DNA of 64,000 nucleotides from Mycolicibacter minnesotensis (lineage in GTDB: Bacteria > Actinomycetota > Actinomycetes > Mycobacteriales > Mycobacteriaceae): assembly GCF_010731755.1 (NCBI RefSeq), contig NZ_AP022589.1, positions 2,542,001-2,606,000 of the forward strand, written 5' to 3'. The notes beneath the pieces were generated by a model that had not been told where the DNA came from, made no database searches, and was given only the letters and a program-made list of their open reading frames with translations. Positions 37,432-47,035 of the stretch are shown piece by piece. Numbering within the stretch: position 1 is the stretch's first letter; every line of letters starts with the position of its first letter. The position numbers were made by a program, and so were the translations under genes.

Positions 37432-38475
37432 ATGGCCCAGAAAGCAGCTCGAACTCGAATCGTGCGCCGCTGGCGAGCCAACATGGACGTGACCGACGAT
37501 GCGAAGTACGTCGAGATCCTCAACACCCTCTCGGAAGGTTCGGTGCGCCGGAACTTCAATCCGTACACCGACATCGAATGGGACAGCCCCGAATTCAAGG
37601 TCACCGAAGACGACCCACGCTGGATCCTGCCGGGTACCGATCCGATCGGCCGGCACTGGTGGTACCAGTCTCAGCCCAAAGACATTCAGATCAAGATCGG
37701 CATGTGGCGCCAGGCCAACGTCGCCAAGGTGGGGCTGCACTTCGAGTCCATCCTGATCCGCGGCCTGATGGAGTACGCGTTCTGGGTGCCCAACGGTTCT
37801 CCGGAGTATCGCTACTGCCTGCACGAGGCGGTGGAAGAGTGCAACCACACCATGATGTTCCAGGAGATGGTCAACCACATCGGCGCCGACGTTCCGGGCA
37901 TGCCGCGGTTGCTCAAATGGGTCCAGCCGTTCATCCCGCTGGTCGCCGGGCCGCTGCCCATCCCGTTCTGGTTCGGCATCCTCGCCGGCGAAGAGCCCAT
38001 CGACCACATTCAGAAGGCCATTCTGCGCGAAGGCAAGGACCTGCACCCCATCATGGAGCGGGTGATGGCCATCCACGTGGCCGAGGAGGCGCGACACATC
38101 TCGTTTGCGCACGAATATCTCCACAAGCGCATTCCCGCACTGCCAAGGCGCAAGCGGTTCTGGCTGTCGTTGTACGTGCCGATCGTCATGCGGATCCTGT
38201 GTTCGGCGATCCTGGTGCCGCCCAAGGCGTTCTGGACCGAGTTCGGCATTCCGCGCGAGGTCCGCAAGGACATCTTCTTCCGCTCGGCGGAGGCGCGACA
38301 GATGCTGCAGGACATGTTCGGTGACGTCCGGATGCTCTGCCACGACACCGGACTGATGAATCCCGTGGCCAAGCTGGTCTGGCGGATCTGCCGGATCCAC
38401 GGCGCACCGTCTCGGTTCCGCAGCCAGCCGCAGCGTGCGCACCTCGCGCCGGTTGCCGCGGCCTCGGTCGCGTAG
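37432..38475 (+). CDS. AurF-like diiron oxygenase (Rv0885-like)
   Basis: 347 residues from ATG 37432, behind GTGGAGG; a longer frame to 37387 lacks a good ribosome site. Diiron ligand motifs: CLHEAVEECNHTMMF and HVAEEARHISFAHE, as in AurF, which N-oxygenates p-aminobenzoate. A helical all-alpha fold is expected. The fprB gene follows 14 bases downstream, and could supply electrons. Substrate unknown. Confidence 0.88.
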   Translation: MAQKAARTRIVRRWRANMDVTDDAKYVEILNTLSEGSVRRNFNPYTDIEWDSPEFKVTEDDPRWILPGTDPIGRHWWYQSQPKDIQIKIGMWRQANVAKVGLHFESILIRGLMEYAFWVPNGSPEYRYCLHEAVEECNHTMMFQEMVNHIGADVPGMPRLLKWVQPFIPLVAGPLPIPFWFGILAGEEPIDHIQKAILREGKDLHPIMERVMAIHVAEEARHISFAHEYLHKRIPALPRRKRFWLSLYVPIVMRILCSAILVPPKAFWTEFGIPREVRKDIFFRSAEARQMLQDMFGDVRMLCHDTGLMNPVAKLVWRICRIHGAPSRFRSQPQRAHLAPVAAASVA

Positions 38476-38489
38476 CGGCGCTCCAGTCC

Positions 38490-40181
38490 ATGCCGCACGT
38501 TATTACCCAGGCGTGTTGTAACGACGCGTCGTGTGTGTTCGCCTGCCCGGTCAACTGCATTCACCCGACACCGGACGAGCCTGACTTCGCCACCTCGGAG
38601 ATGCTCTATATCGATCCCGACGCGTGTGTGGACTGCGGCGCTTGCGTGCGGGCCTGCCCGGTCGACGCGATCGTCCCGCACACCAAGGTGGTCACCGAAC
38701 AGTTGCCGTTCCTGGATATCAACCGTTCGTTCTATCCGGAGCGCCCGCAAGGGGTGAAGCTTCCGCCGACTTCCAAGCTGGCGCCTGTCCTGCCTGCCGC
38801 AGAGCTGCACCAACGTGGCAAGTACCCGCTGACGGTCGCGATCGTCGGTTCCGGCCCGGCGGCCATGTACGCCGCCGATGAGCTGCTGACCCAGCAGGGC
38901 GTGTTGGTGAACATGTTCGAGAAGTTGCCCACCCCTTATGGTTTGGTGCGTGCCGGCGTCGCTCCGGATCACCAGCGCACCAAGCTGGCCACCCGGCTGT
39001 TCGACGAGATCTCCTGGCGTCGGGGTTTCCAGTTCTTCCTCAATGTCGAGGTCGGCCGGCATGTGAGCCACGCAGACCTGCTGCAGCACCACCATGCCGT
39101 GCTCTATGCCTCGGGTGCGCTACACGACCGGCGGCTCGAGATCGAGGGAATGGGTCTGGCCGGAACCGGCACCGCCACCGAGATCGTCGGCTGGTACAAC
39201 GGGCATCCTGAGTTCACTGGCCTGCCAGTCGATCTCAGCCATGAGCGGGTAGTGATCGTGGGCAACGGCAACGTGGCCCTCGACGTGGCTCGCATCCTCA
39301 CCTCCGACCCGGACCGGCTGGTCCATACCGATATCGCCGACTACGCGCTGGCGGCCTTGCGTGACTCGGCCGTGTCCGAAGTGGTGATCGTCGCCCGCCG
39401 CGGCCCGGCGTCCTCGGCGTTCACGCTGCCCGAACTGGTGGGGCTCACCCAGACCGCTGAGGTGGTGCTCGACGCGCACGACCATGCTCGGGTGCGCGAA
39501 GACCTGGCGACAGTGCAGGACAACCTGACCCGGCAGAAGCTGGAGATCCTGACCAAGTTGGGTGACGCCTCTGCACCGATCACCCGGCCACGGATCCGAT
39601 TGGCCTACGAACTGACCCCCGGGCGAGTTCTCGGGCAGCAGCGTTGCACCGCTGTCGAATTCACGGTCATGGGGACAGATCAAGTGCAGCGAATCGACGC
39701 CGGAATGGTGTTGTCCTCGATCGGCTACCACGGAACGCCGATCGCCGACCTGCCGTTCGACGACAACGCCGGGGTCGTCCCGAACAAGGGCGGACGTGTC
39801 ATCGACCCGCAGACCGGGCAGCGCGTACCAGGGGCCTACGTCTCGGGCTGGATCAAGCGCGGCACCAACGGCTTCATCGGCTCCAACAAGTCGGACTCCC
39901 TCAAGACGATTCAGACTCTGGCCGCCGACTACAACGCGGGCCTGTTGACGGAGCCCATCGCCGGGCCGCGGGCGGTCGCCCGGATGGTGCACGCGCAGCA
40001 GCCCGACGTGATCGACGCCGCGGGGTGGAAGATCATCGACAAGGCCGAAATTGCGCGCGGTGCGGCGCAGGACCGGCCGCGGGTGAAGTTCACTCGGGTG
40101 GCCGACATGCTCGACGAGGTCAAGGACCACTCGGACCTGCCGTTGCTGCAGAACATGCTGGGCGCACTGCGCCGCAGCTGA
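38490..40181 (+). CDS. fprB: Ferredoxin/NADPH reductase FprB
   Basis: 563 residues. The N-terminal 7Fe-type ferredoxin domain has ACCNDASCVFACPVNC and CVDCGACVRACPVDAI. The FAD domain begins VAIVGSGPAAMYAADELL and the NADPH-binding part has VVIVGNGNVALDVARIL. Adrenodoxin-reductase family (Rv0886). Transfers electrons from NADPH through FAD to its own clusters. Ribosome site is weak, so translation may be coupled to the oxygenase gene just upstream. Confidence 0.95.
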   Translation: MPHVITQACCNDASCVFACPVNCIHPTPDEPDFATSEMLYIDPDACVDCGACVRACPVDAIVPHTKVVTEQLPFLDINRSFYPERPQGVKLPPTSKLAPVLPAAELHQRGKYPLTVAIVGSGPAAMYAADELLTQQGVLVNMFEKLPTPYGLVRAGVAPDHQRTKLATRLFDEISWRRGFQFFLNVEVGRHVSHADLLQHHHAVLYASGALHDRRLEIEGMGLAGTGTATEIVGWYNGHPEFTGLPVDLSHERVVIVGNGNVALDVARILTSDPDRLVHTDIADYALAALRDSAVSEVVIVARRGPASSAFTLPELVGLTQTAEVVLDAHDHARVREDLATVQDNLTRQKLEILTKLGDASAPITRPRIRLAYELTPGRVLGQQRCTAVEFTVMGTDQVQRIDAGMVLSSIGYHGTPIADLPFDDNAGVVPNKGGRVIDPQTGQRVPGAYVSGWIKRGTNGFIGSNKSDSLKTIQTLAADYNAGLLTEPIAGPRAVARMVHAQQPDVIDAAGWKIIDKAEIARGAAQDRPRVKFTRVADMLDEVKDHSDLPLLQNMLGALRRS

Positions 40182-40274
40182 ACCACCTACACGGAGATCG
40201 CCGAGCGTGTACTCAGGCCGAGAATTCGCTCAGAAATTGGCTCTGATGACACGTTCGGCGCGGTCGCCTTCGGG

Positions 40275-41390
40275 TCAGGCGTTGGCGATCCGCTCCCAGC
40301 CCGCCACGGCCGCTGCGCTGCGCGGTCCCGGCCCGACATAGATCGCCGACGGGCGTACCAACTTGCCCAGTCGCTTCTGCTCCATGATGTGGGCGCACCA
40401 GCCCGCGGTGCGGCCGCAGGTGAACATCGCCGGCATCATCGCCGGGGGTACCTCGGCGAAGTCCAGGATCACCGCTGCCCAGAACTCGACATTGGTCTCG
40501 ATCGCGCGGTCCGGGCGACGTTCCCGCAGCTCGGCCAGTGCGGCCTGTTCCAGCGCTGCTGCCACCTCGAACCGGGGAGCGTCCAATCGCTGAGCGGTGG
40601 CCCGCAGCACCCGGGCGCGCGGGTCCTCGGCGCGGTACACCCGGTGGCCGAAGCCCATCAGCTTCTCGCGCCGGTCCAGAATTCCCTTGACCACCGCGCG
40701 CGCATCACCGGTGCGTTCCGCCTCGGCGATCATCGGGATCACCCGGGCCGGGGCGCCGCCGTGCAGCGGGCCGCTCATAGCGCCGATCGCGCCGGACAGC
40801 GCCGCGCCGACGTCGGCACCGGTGGAGGCGATCACGCGGGCGGTGAAGGTGGAGGCGTTCATTCCGTGCTCGGCCGCCGACACCCAGTAGGCGTCGATGG
40901 CCTCGGTGTGGCGCGGGTCGGGCTCACCGCGCCAGCGGGTCATGAACCGCTCGGTGGTGGTGGCGCACTCGTCGATGCTCCGCTGAGATACCGCCGGTTG
41001 CTGTCCACGGGCCGACTGGGCGACAAAAGACAGCACCATCACCGACGCGCGGGCCAGCTGGTCACGGGCGGTGGCGTCGTCGGTGTCCAACAACGGCTCA
41101 AATCCCCACTGCGGAGCCAGCATTGCCACCCCTGCCTGGGCGTCGACCCGCACATCGCCGGTACGTACCGGCAGCTCCAGTGCCTCGGCGGGCGCCAGCG
41201 GACGGTCGAAGTCGCCGTCGACCAGCAGGGCCCAGACGTCGCCGAAGCCGACCTTGCCGGCCAGGTCCTCGATGTCGACGCCGCGGTAGCGCAAGGCACC
41301 GCCGTCCTTGTCCGGTTCGGCGATCTCGGTGGTGAAGGCCACCGTGCCTTCCAAGCCGGCGACGAAGTTCTCCGGTACCGCAGCAGTCAT
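40275..41390 (-). CDS. citA: Citrate synthase CitA (second isozyme)
   Basis: 371 residues from ATG 41390. Citrate synthase signature: LHGGAPARVIPMI and [18 protein letters not shown] with the catalytic His residues, and FWAAVILDFAEVPPAMMPAMF with the catalytic Asp region. Short type II-like isozyme, Rv0889c in M. tuberculosis, less expressed than gltA2. Convergent with fprB and divergent from pdxH. Confidence 0.93.
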   Translation of the reverse strand: MTAAVPENFVAGLEGTVAFTTEIAEPDKDGGALRYRGVDIEDLAGKVGFGDVWALLVDGDFDRPLAPAEALELPVRTGDVRVDAQAGVAMLAPQWGFEPLLDTDDATARDQLARASVMVLSFVAQSARGQQPAVSQRSIDECATTTERFMTRWRGEPDPRHTEAIDAYWVSAAEHGMNASTFTARVIASTGADVGAALSGAIGAMSGPLHGGAPARVIPMIAEAERTGDARAVVKGILDRREKLMGFGHRVYRAEDPRARVLRATAQRLDAPRFEVAAALEQAALAELRERRPDRAIETNVEFWAAVILDFAEVPPAMMPAMFTCGRTAGWCAHIMEQKRLGKLVRPSAIYVGPGPRSAAAVAGWERIANA

Positions 41391-41475
41391 AACGGAGATT
41401 GTTTCACCCCGGCGCCCCATCCTTACTACCGGCCGGTAACACGGGCCGCAGTGTGCTGGGGCGTAGCGTTATGCG

Positions 41476-42135
41476 GTGCACAGGACGGGCCCCGACAACG
41501 AGCATTTGGCGGCGATGCGAGTGGAGTACCAGGAGAAGGACAACAGCGGCGACCTCGACGCGGACTGGCTCGAGGCGGGCTGGGAGGTTTTGCTGCGCAA
41601 CTGGATCGGCGACGCCGCGCGCGCCGGGATCGCCGAACCCAACGCCATGGTGCTGGCGACGGTCGACGCCGGACGTCCGGTCAGCCGCTCGGTGCTGTGC
41701 AAGAACCTCGACGAATACGGTGTGACGTTCTTCACCGACTCCGACTCCGCCAAGGCGGCCGAGCTGGCCGCGACTCCGTACGCGTCGGCGACCTTTCCCT
41801 GGTATCAGCTGGGCCGCCAAGTCCACATCCGCGGGCCGGTCACCCAGCTCGATGAATCGGTCAGTGCGCAGTATTGGGAGCACCGACCCCGGGCATCGCA
41901 ATTGGGCTTCTGTGCCTCACAGCAGTCGCAGCCGATTGCGTCGCGGTCGGCCCTGTTGGCGCAGTTGGATGCCGTGACGGCCCGATTCGCCGAAGCCGAG
42001 TCGATCCCCGCGCCGGCGAACTGGCGAGGGTATCGGATCGCCCCGGAAGTGGTGGAGTTCTGGCAGGGCCGGGAAGGCCGGTTGCACAACCGGATTCGCG
42101 TGACCGGCGGGCGGGTGGAGCGTTTGCAGCCGTGA
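41476..42135 (+). CDS. pdxH: Pyridoxine/pyridoxamine 5'-phosphate oxidase PdxH
   Basis: 219 residues, FMN-dependent enzyme that makes pyridoxal 5'-phosphate. Family motifs: [49 protein letters not shown], the SxQSQPI loop ([12 protein letters not shown]) and the C-terminal WRGYRIAP...RLHNRI. GTG start at 41476. In M. tuberculosis pdxH is elsewhere; the link to citA occurs in other mycobacteria. Confidence 0.93.
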   Translation: MHRTGPDNEHLAAMRVEYQEKDNSGDLDADWLEAGWEVLLRNWIGDAARAGIAEPNAMVLATVDAGRPVSRSVLCKNLDEYGVTFFTDSDSAKAAELAATPYASATFPWYQLGRQVHIRGPVTQLDESVSAQYWEHRPRASQLGFCASQQSQPIASRSALLAQLDAVTARFAEAESIPAPANWRGYRIAPEVVEFWQGREGRLHNRIRVTGGRVERLQP

Positions 42136-42151
42136 CGGCGGTGCTGCGCGC

Positions 42152-43444
42152 ATGAGAGTTTTCGCCGACACCACTCCGCTGCGCAGCCCCGATTTCCGGC
42201 GACTCTGGGTTGCCGGAATTCCGACCGTCATCGGGGCGAACCTGACTATCTTCGCGGTTCCGGTGCAGATCTACGCGCTGACCAGGAGTTCGGCATACGT
42301 CGGGCTGGCAGGACTGTTCGCACTGGTGCCGCTGGTGGTATTCGGCCTGCTCGGCGGTGCCTGGGCCGATGCGATGGATCGACGCAAGCTGCTGATCATC
42401 GCCTCGGGCGGGCTGGCGGTGGCGTCGCTGCTGTTGTGGATCCAGGCGGCGGCCGGCCTGCAGAATGTGTGGATCGTCCTGAGCCTGCTGGCCTTGCAGC
42501 AGGGTTTCTACGCGGTCAATGCCCCGACCAGATCGGCGGCGATTCCCCGGCTGGTGGCCGCCGGTGACCTGCCGGCCGCCAACGCGCTGAACATGACCGT
42601 CATGCAGTTCGGAGCGATCGTCGGGCCGCTGCTTGCCGGGCTGTTGCTCGGCTGGGTCGACTTGTCCACGCTGTATCTGATCGACGCGGTGACGTGTCTG
42701 GTGCCGATCTGGGCGACGTTCCGACTGTCTCCCATGCCGCCCAGTGAATCGGCCGGCCCATCGCGCTTCGGAATCGCCGCCGTTCTCGACGGTTTCCGCT
42801 ACCTGGCCGGCAACACTGTGGTGCTGATGTCTTTCGTGGTGGACCTGATTGCGATGGTCCTGGGCATGCCGCGCGCCCTGTTCCCGCAGATCGCCACCAC
42901 CGACTTCGGCGGGCCGGTCGAGGGTGGCACCACCATCGCCCTGTTGGCTGCGGCCATGTCGGCGGGCGCGGTGCTCGGCGGGGTGTTTTCGGGTTGGCTG
43001 CCGCGGATCTCGCGTCAGGGCTTGGCCATTGTGCTGGCCATCGCGATCTGGGGCGTGGCCATGGTCGGGTTCGGGTACGCGGTGTCGCGTGGGGGCGGGC
43101 ACGCCGGTCCGGCGCTGTGGGCGGCCCTGGTGATGTTGGCGTTCGGTGGCGCCGCAGACATGGTGTCGGCGGCGTTCCGCTCGACGATCCTGCAGCAGGT
43201 GGCCTCCGATGAGATCCGCGGCCGACTGCAGGGCGTCTTCATCGTGGTCGTCGCCGGCGGCCCGCGACTTGCCGATGCCGTGCACGGTGCTGCCGGGGCC
43301 GTGGTGGGGACCGCCGCCGCGGCTGCCGGCGGCGGGGTACTGGTGGTGGTGGGCGTGCTGCTGGCAGCGCTGGCTGCGCCCGCATTCCTGCGCTATCGGC
43401 GGCCCGTGGAGGTCCGGCGACCTCCGCCGGCGGATCACCGATAG
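42152..43444 (+). CDS. MFS exporter (EntS/MFS_3-like)
   Basis: 430 residues, twelve predicted membrane helices. The N-terminal PDFRRLWVAGIPTVIGANLTIFAVPVQIYALT and the GGAWADAMDRRKLL loop are typical of the MFS_3 group that includes the enterobactin exporter EntS. FRSTILQQVASDEIRGRLQGVF is the second half's equivalent. Likely exports a hydrophobic or siderophore-like compound. Sixteen bases downstream of pdxH. Confidence 0.85.
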   Translation: MRVFADTTPLRSPDFRRLWVAGIPTVIGANLTIFAVPVQIYALTRSSAYVGLAGLFALVPLVVFGLLGGAWADAMDRRKLLIIASGGLAVASLLLWIQAAAGLQNVWIVLSLLALQQGFYAVNAPTRSAAIPRLVAAGDLPAANALNMTVMQFGAIVGPLLAGLLLGWVDLSTLYLIDAVTCLVPIWATFRLSPMPPSESAGPSRFGIAAVLDGFRYLAGNTVVLMSFVVDLIAMVLGMPRALFPQIATTDFGGPVEGGTTIALLAAAMSAGAVLGGVFSGWLPRISRQGLAIVLAIAIWGVAMVGFGYAVSRGGGHAGPALWAALVMLAFGGAADMVSAAFRSTILQQVASDEIRGRLQGVFIVVVAGGPRLADAVHGAAGAVVGTAAAAAGGGVLVVVGVLLAALAAPAFLRYRRPVEVRRPPPADHR

Positions 43445-43532
43445 GCCCCGGGCGGGCGCGTCCGCCTTGAACCGACTACCTTTTCCTATACACGCCCAAT
43501 CCGGTCAGCCGAATAGCGCAAAGGGGTTCCTC

Positions 43533-44831
43533 GTGGCCGCAACCGACGAAACCGCCAGTCTCCGGTATCCGGGCGGCGAGCTAGACCTGCCCATCGTGCA
43601 CGCGACCGAGGGGTCTGACGCCCTGGCCATCGGTTCGTTGCTCGCCAAGACCGGCTACACCACGTTCGACAACGGCTACGCCAACACCTCGCCGGTCAAG
43701 AGCGCCATCACCTACATCGACGGGGACGCCGGCATCCTGCGCTACCGCGGCTACCCGATCGAGCAGCTGGCGGAGAAGTCGACCTTCATCGAGGTCAGCT
43801 ACCTGCTGATCTACGGCGAACTGCCCACCACCGATCAGCTGGCGGAGTTCACCCGGCGCATCCAGCGGCACACCATGCTGCACGAGGACTTGAAGCGGTT
43901 CTTCGACGGCTTCCCCCGCAACGCCCACCCGATGCCGGTGCTCTCGAGTGTGGTCAACGCCTTGAGCGCCTACTACCAGGACTCGCTGGACCCCTCGGAC
44001 AACGACCAGGTCGAGCTGTCGACCATTCGGTTGCTGGGCAAGCTGCCCACCATCGCGGCGTACGCCTACAAGAAGTCGTCCGGTCAGCCGTTCCTGTACC
44101 CGGACAACTCGCTGAGTCTGGTCGAGAACTTCCTGCGGATGACCTTCGGTCTGCCTGCCGAGCCCTACGAGGTCGACCCCGAGGTGGTCCGGGCCCTGGA
44201 CATGCTGTTCATCCTGCACGCTGACCACGAGCAGAACTGCTCGACGTCGACCGTGCGCTTGGTGGGTTCCTCACGGGCCAACCTGTTCACCTCGATCTCC
44301 GGCGGCATCAATGCGCTGTGGGGCCCACTGCACGGTGGTGCCAACCAGGCGGTGCTGGAGATGCTCGAGCAGATCCGCGACCAGCAGGGCGGCAACGTCA
44401 CCGACTTCGTGCGCAAGGTCAAGAACCGCGAAGACGGCGTCAAGCTGATGGGCTTCGGCCACCGGGTCTACAAGAACTACGACCCGCGGGCCCGCATCGT
44501 CAAGGAGCAGGCCGACAAGATCCTCGGCAAGCTCGGCGGCGACGACGAGCTGCTCAACATCGCCAAGGACCTCGAAGAGGCCGCGCTGACCGACGATTAC
44601 TTCGTGGAGCGCAAGCTCTACCCGAACGTCGACTTCTACACCGGACTCATCTACCGGGCGATCGGCTTCCCGGCCCAGATGTTCACCGTGCTGTTCGCAC
44701 TGGGCCGGCTGCCAGGCTGGATCGCGCACTGGCGTGAGATGCACGACGAGGGCGACAGCAAGATCGGCCGGCCCCGTCAGGTCTACACCGGTTACACCGA
44801 GCGCGACTACGTCGGCATCGGCGGCCGGTAA
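43533..44831 (+). CDS. gltA2: Citrate synthase GltA2
   Basis: 432 residues from GTG 43533. Major citrate synthase of the TCA cycle, type II hexameric. Conserved: [40 protein letters not shown] with catalytic His, [11 protein letters not shown], and [17 protein letters not shown]. Very biased codon use suggests high expression. A TATACA -10-like box is at 43487. Followed six bases later by an FKBP gene. Confidence 0.97.
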   Translation: MAATDETASLRYPGGELDLPIVHATEGSDALAIGSLLAKTGYTTFDNGYANTSPVKSAITYIDGDAGILRYRGYPIEQLAEKSTFIEVSYLLIYGELPTTDQLAEFTRRIQRHTMLHEDLKRFFDGFPRNAHPMPVLSSVVNALSAYYQDSLDPSDNDQVELSTIRLLGKLPTIAAYAYKKSSGQPFLYPDNSLSLVENFLRMTFGLPAEPYEVDPEVVRALDMLFILHADHEQNCSTSTVRLVGSSRANLFTSISGGINALWGPLHGGANQAVLEMLEQIRDQQGGNVTDFVRKVKNREDGVKLMGFGHRVYKNYDPRARIVKEQADKILGKLGGDDELLNIAKDLEEAALTDDYFVERKLYPNVDFYTGLIYRAIGFPAQMFTVLFALGRLPGWIAHWREMHDEGDSKIGRPRQVYTGYTERDYVGIGGR

Positions 44832-44836
44832 CCGCG

Positions 44837-45205
44837 ATGACGAACTCAGGCAAGCCGCAGATCACCGTTCCCACCGGCCCCGCTCCCGCAGAGCTGGTGA
44901 TCGAGGACATCGTCGTCGGGGAAGGCGCCGCTGCCGCTCCCGGTGCGCTGGTCAACGTGCACTACCTCGGTGTCGACTACGACACCGGCGCGGAGTTCGA
45001 CAGCTCGTGGAACCGTGGCGAGTCGCTGGAGTTTCCGCTCGACGGGCTGATCGCCGGTTGGCAGGACGGCATCCCCGGCATGAAGGTGGGCGGTCGACGT
45101 CAGCTGGTGATCCCGCCGGAGCTGGCCTACGGACCCGCCGGAACCGGGCACCAGCTCGCGGGCAAGACCCTGGTCTTCGTGATCGATCTGCTCGGCACTC
45201 GCTGA
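44837..45205 (+). CDS. FKBP-type peptidyl-prolyl isomerase
   Basis: 122 residues, a cytoplasmic single-domain FKBP (no signal peptide). [51 protein letters not shown] and LVFVIDLLG are the canonical strand and pocket segments. It catalyses proline isomerisation during folding. It sits between gltA2 and the BON-domain gene; the latter begins at the base after its stop. Confidence 0.92.
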   Translation: MTNSGKPQITVPTGPAPAELVIEDIVVGEGAAAAPGALVNVHYLGVDYDTGAEFDSSWNRGESLEFPLDGLIAGWQDGIPGMKVGGRRQLVIPPELAYGPAGTGHQLAGKTLVFVIDLLGTR

Positions 45206-45670
45206 GTGCGGGCCCGACTGATCGGGGCAGTGCTGGGAACAGCGCTGCTGGTGACGATCGGTTACGGCATTGTCGAACGCGCGCATCGACCCGCCCCGCC
45301 GCCGCCCTTGGGCGCCCCGGGGCCGGTCTCGGTGATCCGGGAAGGCAACGAGGTCACGCTGACCGGTGGCGTGGCAGATCCGCTGGCCAGACGAGTACTG
45401 CTGGACGCGGTGCTGGGCTCGAGCGACGACGTCACGGTGGTCGACAGGCTCGGGCTGGCACCTGGCGCGGTGACAGTCGACTTCACTGACGCGGCGCCGG
45501 TGTTCGAGGCCGCCGCGGGAATCGCCGATTTCCGACTTGATGCCGACGGCGACACGGTGACCCTCGGCGGTACCGCGGGCAAGGCCGCCCAGGCGGAGGC
45601 CGTGCAGGCCGCGGCCGAGGCCACCTGGGCGCGGGCGCACATCGTCAACGAGCTCGTGATCGAGCGGTAG
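45206..45670 (+). CDS. BON-domain membrane protein, ArfA domain-B paralogue
   Basis: 154 residues, GTG start at the base after the FKBP stop. An N-terminal membrane anchor (LIGAVLGTALLVTIGYGI) and a Pro-rich linker precede a region with two BON-like repeats: VIREGNEVTLTGGVAD and IADFRLDADGDTVTLGGTA. These match ArfA (ILRNGNVVTLNGDVPD and LPDFKFKIADDTVTLMGTA), 108 bases downstream. It looks like an ArfA duplicate lacking the OmpA domain. M. tuberculosis has Rv0897c-Rv0898c at this place in my recollection. Confidence 0.75.
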   Translation: MRARLIGAVLGTALLVTIGYGIVERAHRPAPPPPLGAPGPVSVIREGNEVTLTGGVADPLARRVLLDAVLGSSDDVTVVDRLGLAPGAVTVDFTDAAPVFEAAAGIADFRLDADGDTVTLGGTAGKAAQAEAVQAAAEATWARAHIVNELVIER

Positions 45671-45778
45671 CGGGGGGAAGTCCACCAAAATCGACTAATT
45701 GCCCGCATTAACATCTGGATGCTCCTACACTCGCGATGTCTCTGGACTCGCGGGTGTTTCGGTCTTCAAGGAGGATCC

Positions 45779-46870
45779 ATGCCAGGCTCAGAAAATCGCA
45801 CCGTGACTGGCTGGCGAAAGGTTTCGCGGTTTTACCGCAGGCCACCCGGCGCCGGATGGCTGCTGGCCTTGGCCACCATTCCTTTGCTACTGGCCCTGAT
45901 CGGCTACGGTTTGCCCGGCGGTGGCAAGCTCGATGTCAGTGCTCCGGACGTCAGCGCCCCGTCGGTGTCGGCGCCGAGCGTGAAACTGCCGGCGCTGGCG
46001 TTCGCCCCCTTGTCGATTCTGCGAAACGGCAACGTCGTGACTCTCAACGGCGACGTGCCCGACATCGCGGCCCGAACCGGACTGCTCGACATGCTCAAAG
46101 GCGTGTTCGGCGGTGGCGTTTCGCTGATCGACAATCTCGTCATCAAGCCCGGTGTCCCCAGGCCCGATCTCTCCGGCCTGGGGTCGGTGTTCAAGGCCGC
46201 GGTCTCCCTGCCGGACTTCAAATTCAAGATCGCCGACGACACCGTCACCTTGATGGGAACCGCGGCCTCCAACGCGATCAAGGCCGCGATCGAGTCCGCC
46301 GCTAAGGTGGCGTGGCCAAACCTCAAGCTGCTCAACAACATCGAGGTTTCCACGGACAAGGGTCAGGCCCCGGGTCCAAGCGGGACGCCGGCGCCCGGTT
46401 CGACTCCCACCCCGGCTCCGGCCCCCACTCCAAGTTCGACTCCGTCGCCGACCCCGGTGCCGTCAGCCACGGCACCGGCCCCCGCTCCGGCGCCGAGCCC
46501 GGCCGGTGACTGCGCCAACCTGCAGGCGGAGATCACCGCGGTGATGAGCGCTCCGGTCAGATTCGTCACCAACGGCTACACCCTGACGGCCGGCACCAAG
46601 GCGCAACTGGCCAAGGTGGCGGAGAAGGTGAAGGGGTGCCACAGCGCCCACCTCGCGGTCAACGGCTACACCGACAACACCGGCAACGACGGCATCAATG
46701 TGCCGCTGAGTGCGGCTCGGGCCAAGTCGGTGGCCGACTTCCTGGTGTCACACGGCGTACCCGCCGGAAGCGTCACCTCCAAGGGATTCGGATCGGCCGA
46801 CCCGGTCGCCAGCAACGCGACACCAGATGGCCGCGCGCAAAACCGTCGCGTCGCGATCACCGTGAGCTAA
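45779..46870 (+). CDS. arfA: Peptidoglycan-binding outer-membrane protein ArfA (OmpATb)
   Basis: 363 residues from ATG 45779 behind AAGGAGGATCC. One membrane segment (LLALATIPLLLALIGYGL), BON-type domain B (about 70-205), a Pro/Thr-rich linker (PTPAPAPTPSSTPSPTP), and a C-terminal OmpA-like peptidoglycan-binding domain (VNGYTDNTGNDGIN, LSAARAKSVADFLVSHGV). In M. tuberculosis ArfA with ArfB and ArfC is needed for ammonia release and growth at acid pH. Confidence 0.95.
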   Translation: MPGSENRTVTGWRKVSRFYRRPPGAGWLLALATIPLLLALIGYGLPGGGKLDVSAPDVSAPSVSAPSVKLPALAFAPLSILRNGNVVTLNGDVPDIAARTGLLDMLKGVFGGGVSLIDNLVIKPGVPRPDLSGLGSVFKAAVSLPDFKFKIADDTVTLMGTAASNAIKAAIESAAKVAWPNLKLLNNIEVSTDKGQAPGPSGTPAPGSTPTPAPAPTPSSTPSPTPVPSATAPAPAPAPSPAGDCANLQAEITAVMSAPVRFVTNGYTLTAGTKAQLAKVAEKVKGCHSAHLAVNGYTDNTGNDGINVPLSAARAKSVADFLVSHGVPAGSVTSKGFGSADPVASNATPDGRAQNRRVAITVS

Positions 46871-46882
46871 GGAGGATCTGCA

Positions 46883-47035
46883 ATGGATTTCGTCATGCAC
46901 TGGCTGTGGTACCTGTTGGCCTTCGCGGTGGGCTCGGCGGTCGCCTGGCTGCTCACCCTGGTGTCGATTCGCCGCACCAGCAAGGAAGAGGCCATCGCGG
47001 CACTTCCCGGGTCGCGCGAGAGAGGATCCCACTGA
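46883..47035 (+). CDS. arfB: Small membrane protein ArfB
   Basis: 50 residues, ATG at 46883 after GGAGGATC. One membrane helix (WYLLAFAVGSAVAWLLTLVSI) and a positively charged tail ending GSRERGSH. Same length and place as Rv0900. Its TGA shares one base with the arfC ATG (TGATG). Part of the arfABC operon. Confidence 0.9.
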   Translation: MDFVMHWLWYLLAFAVGSAVAWLLTLVSIRRTSKEEAIAALPGSRERGSH

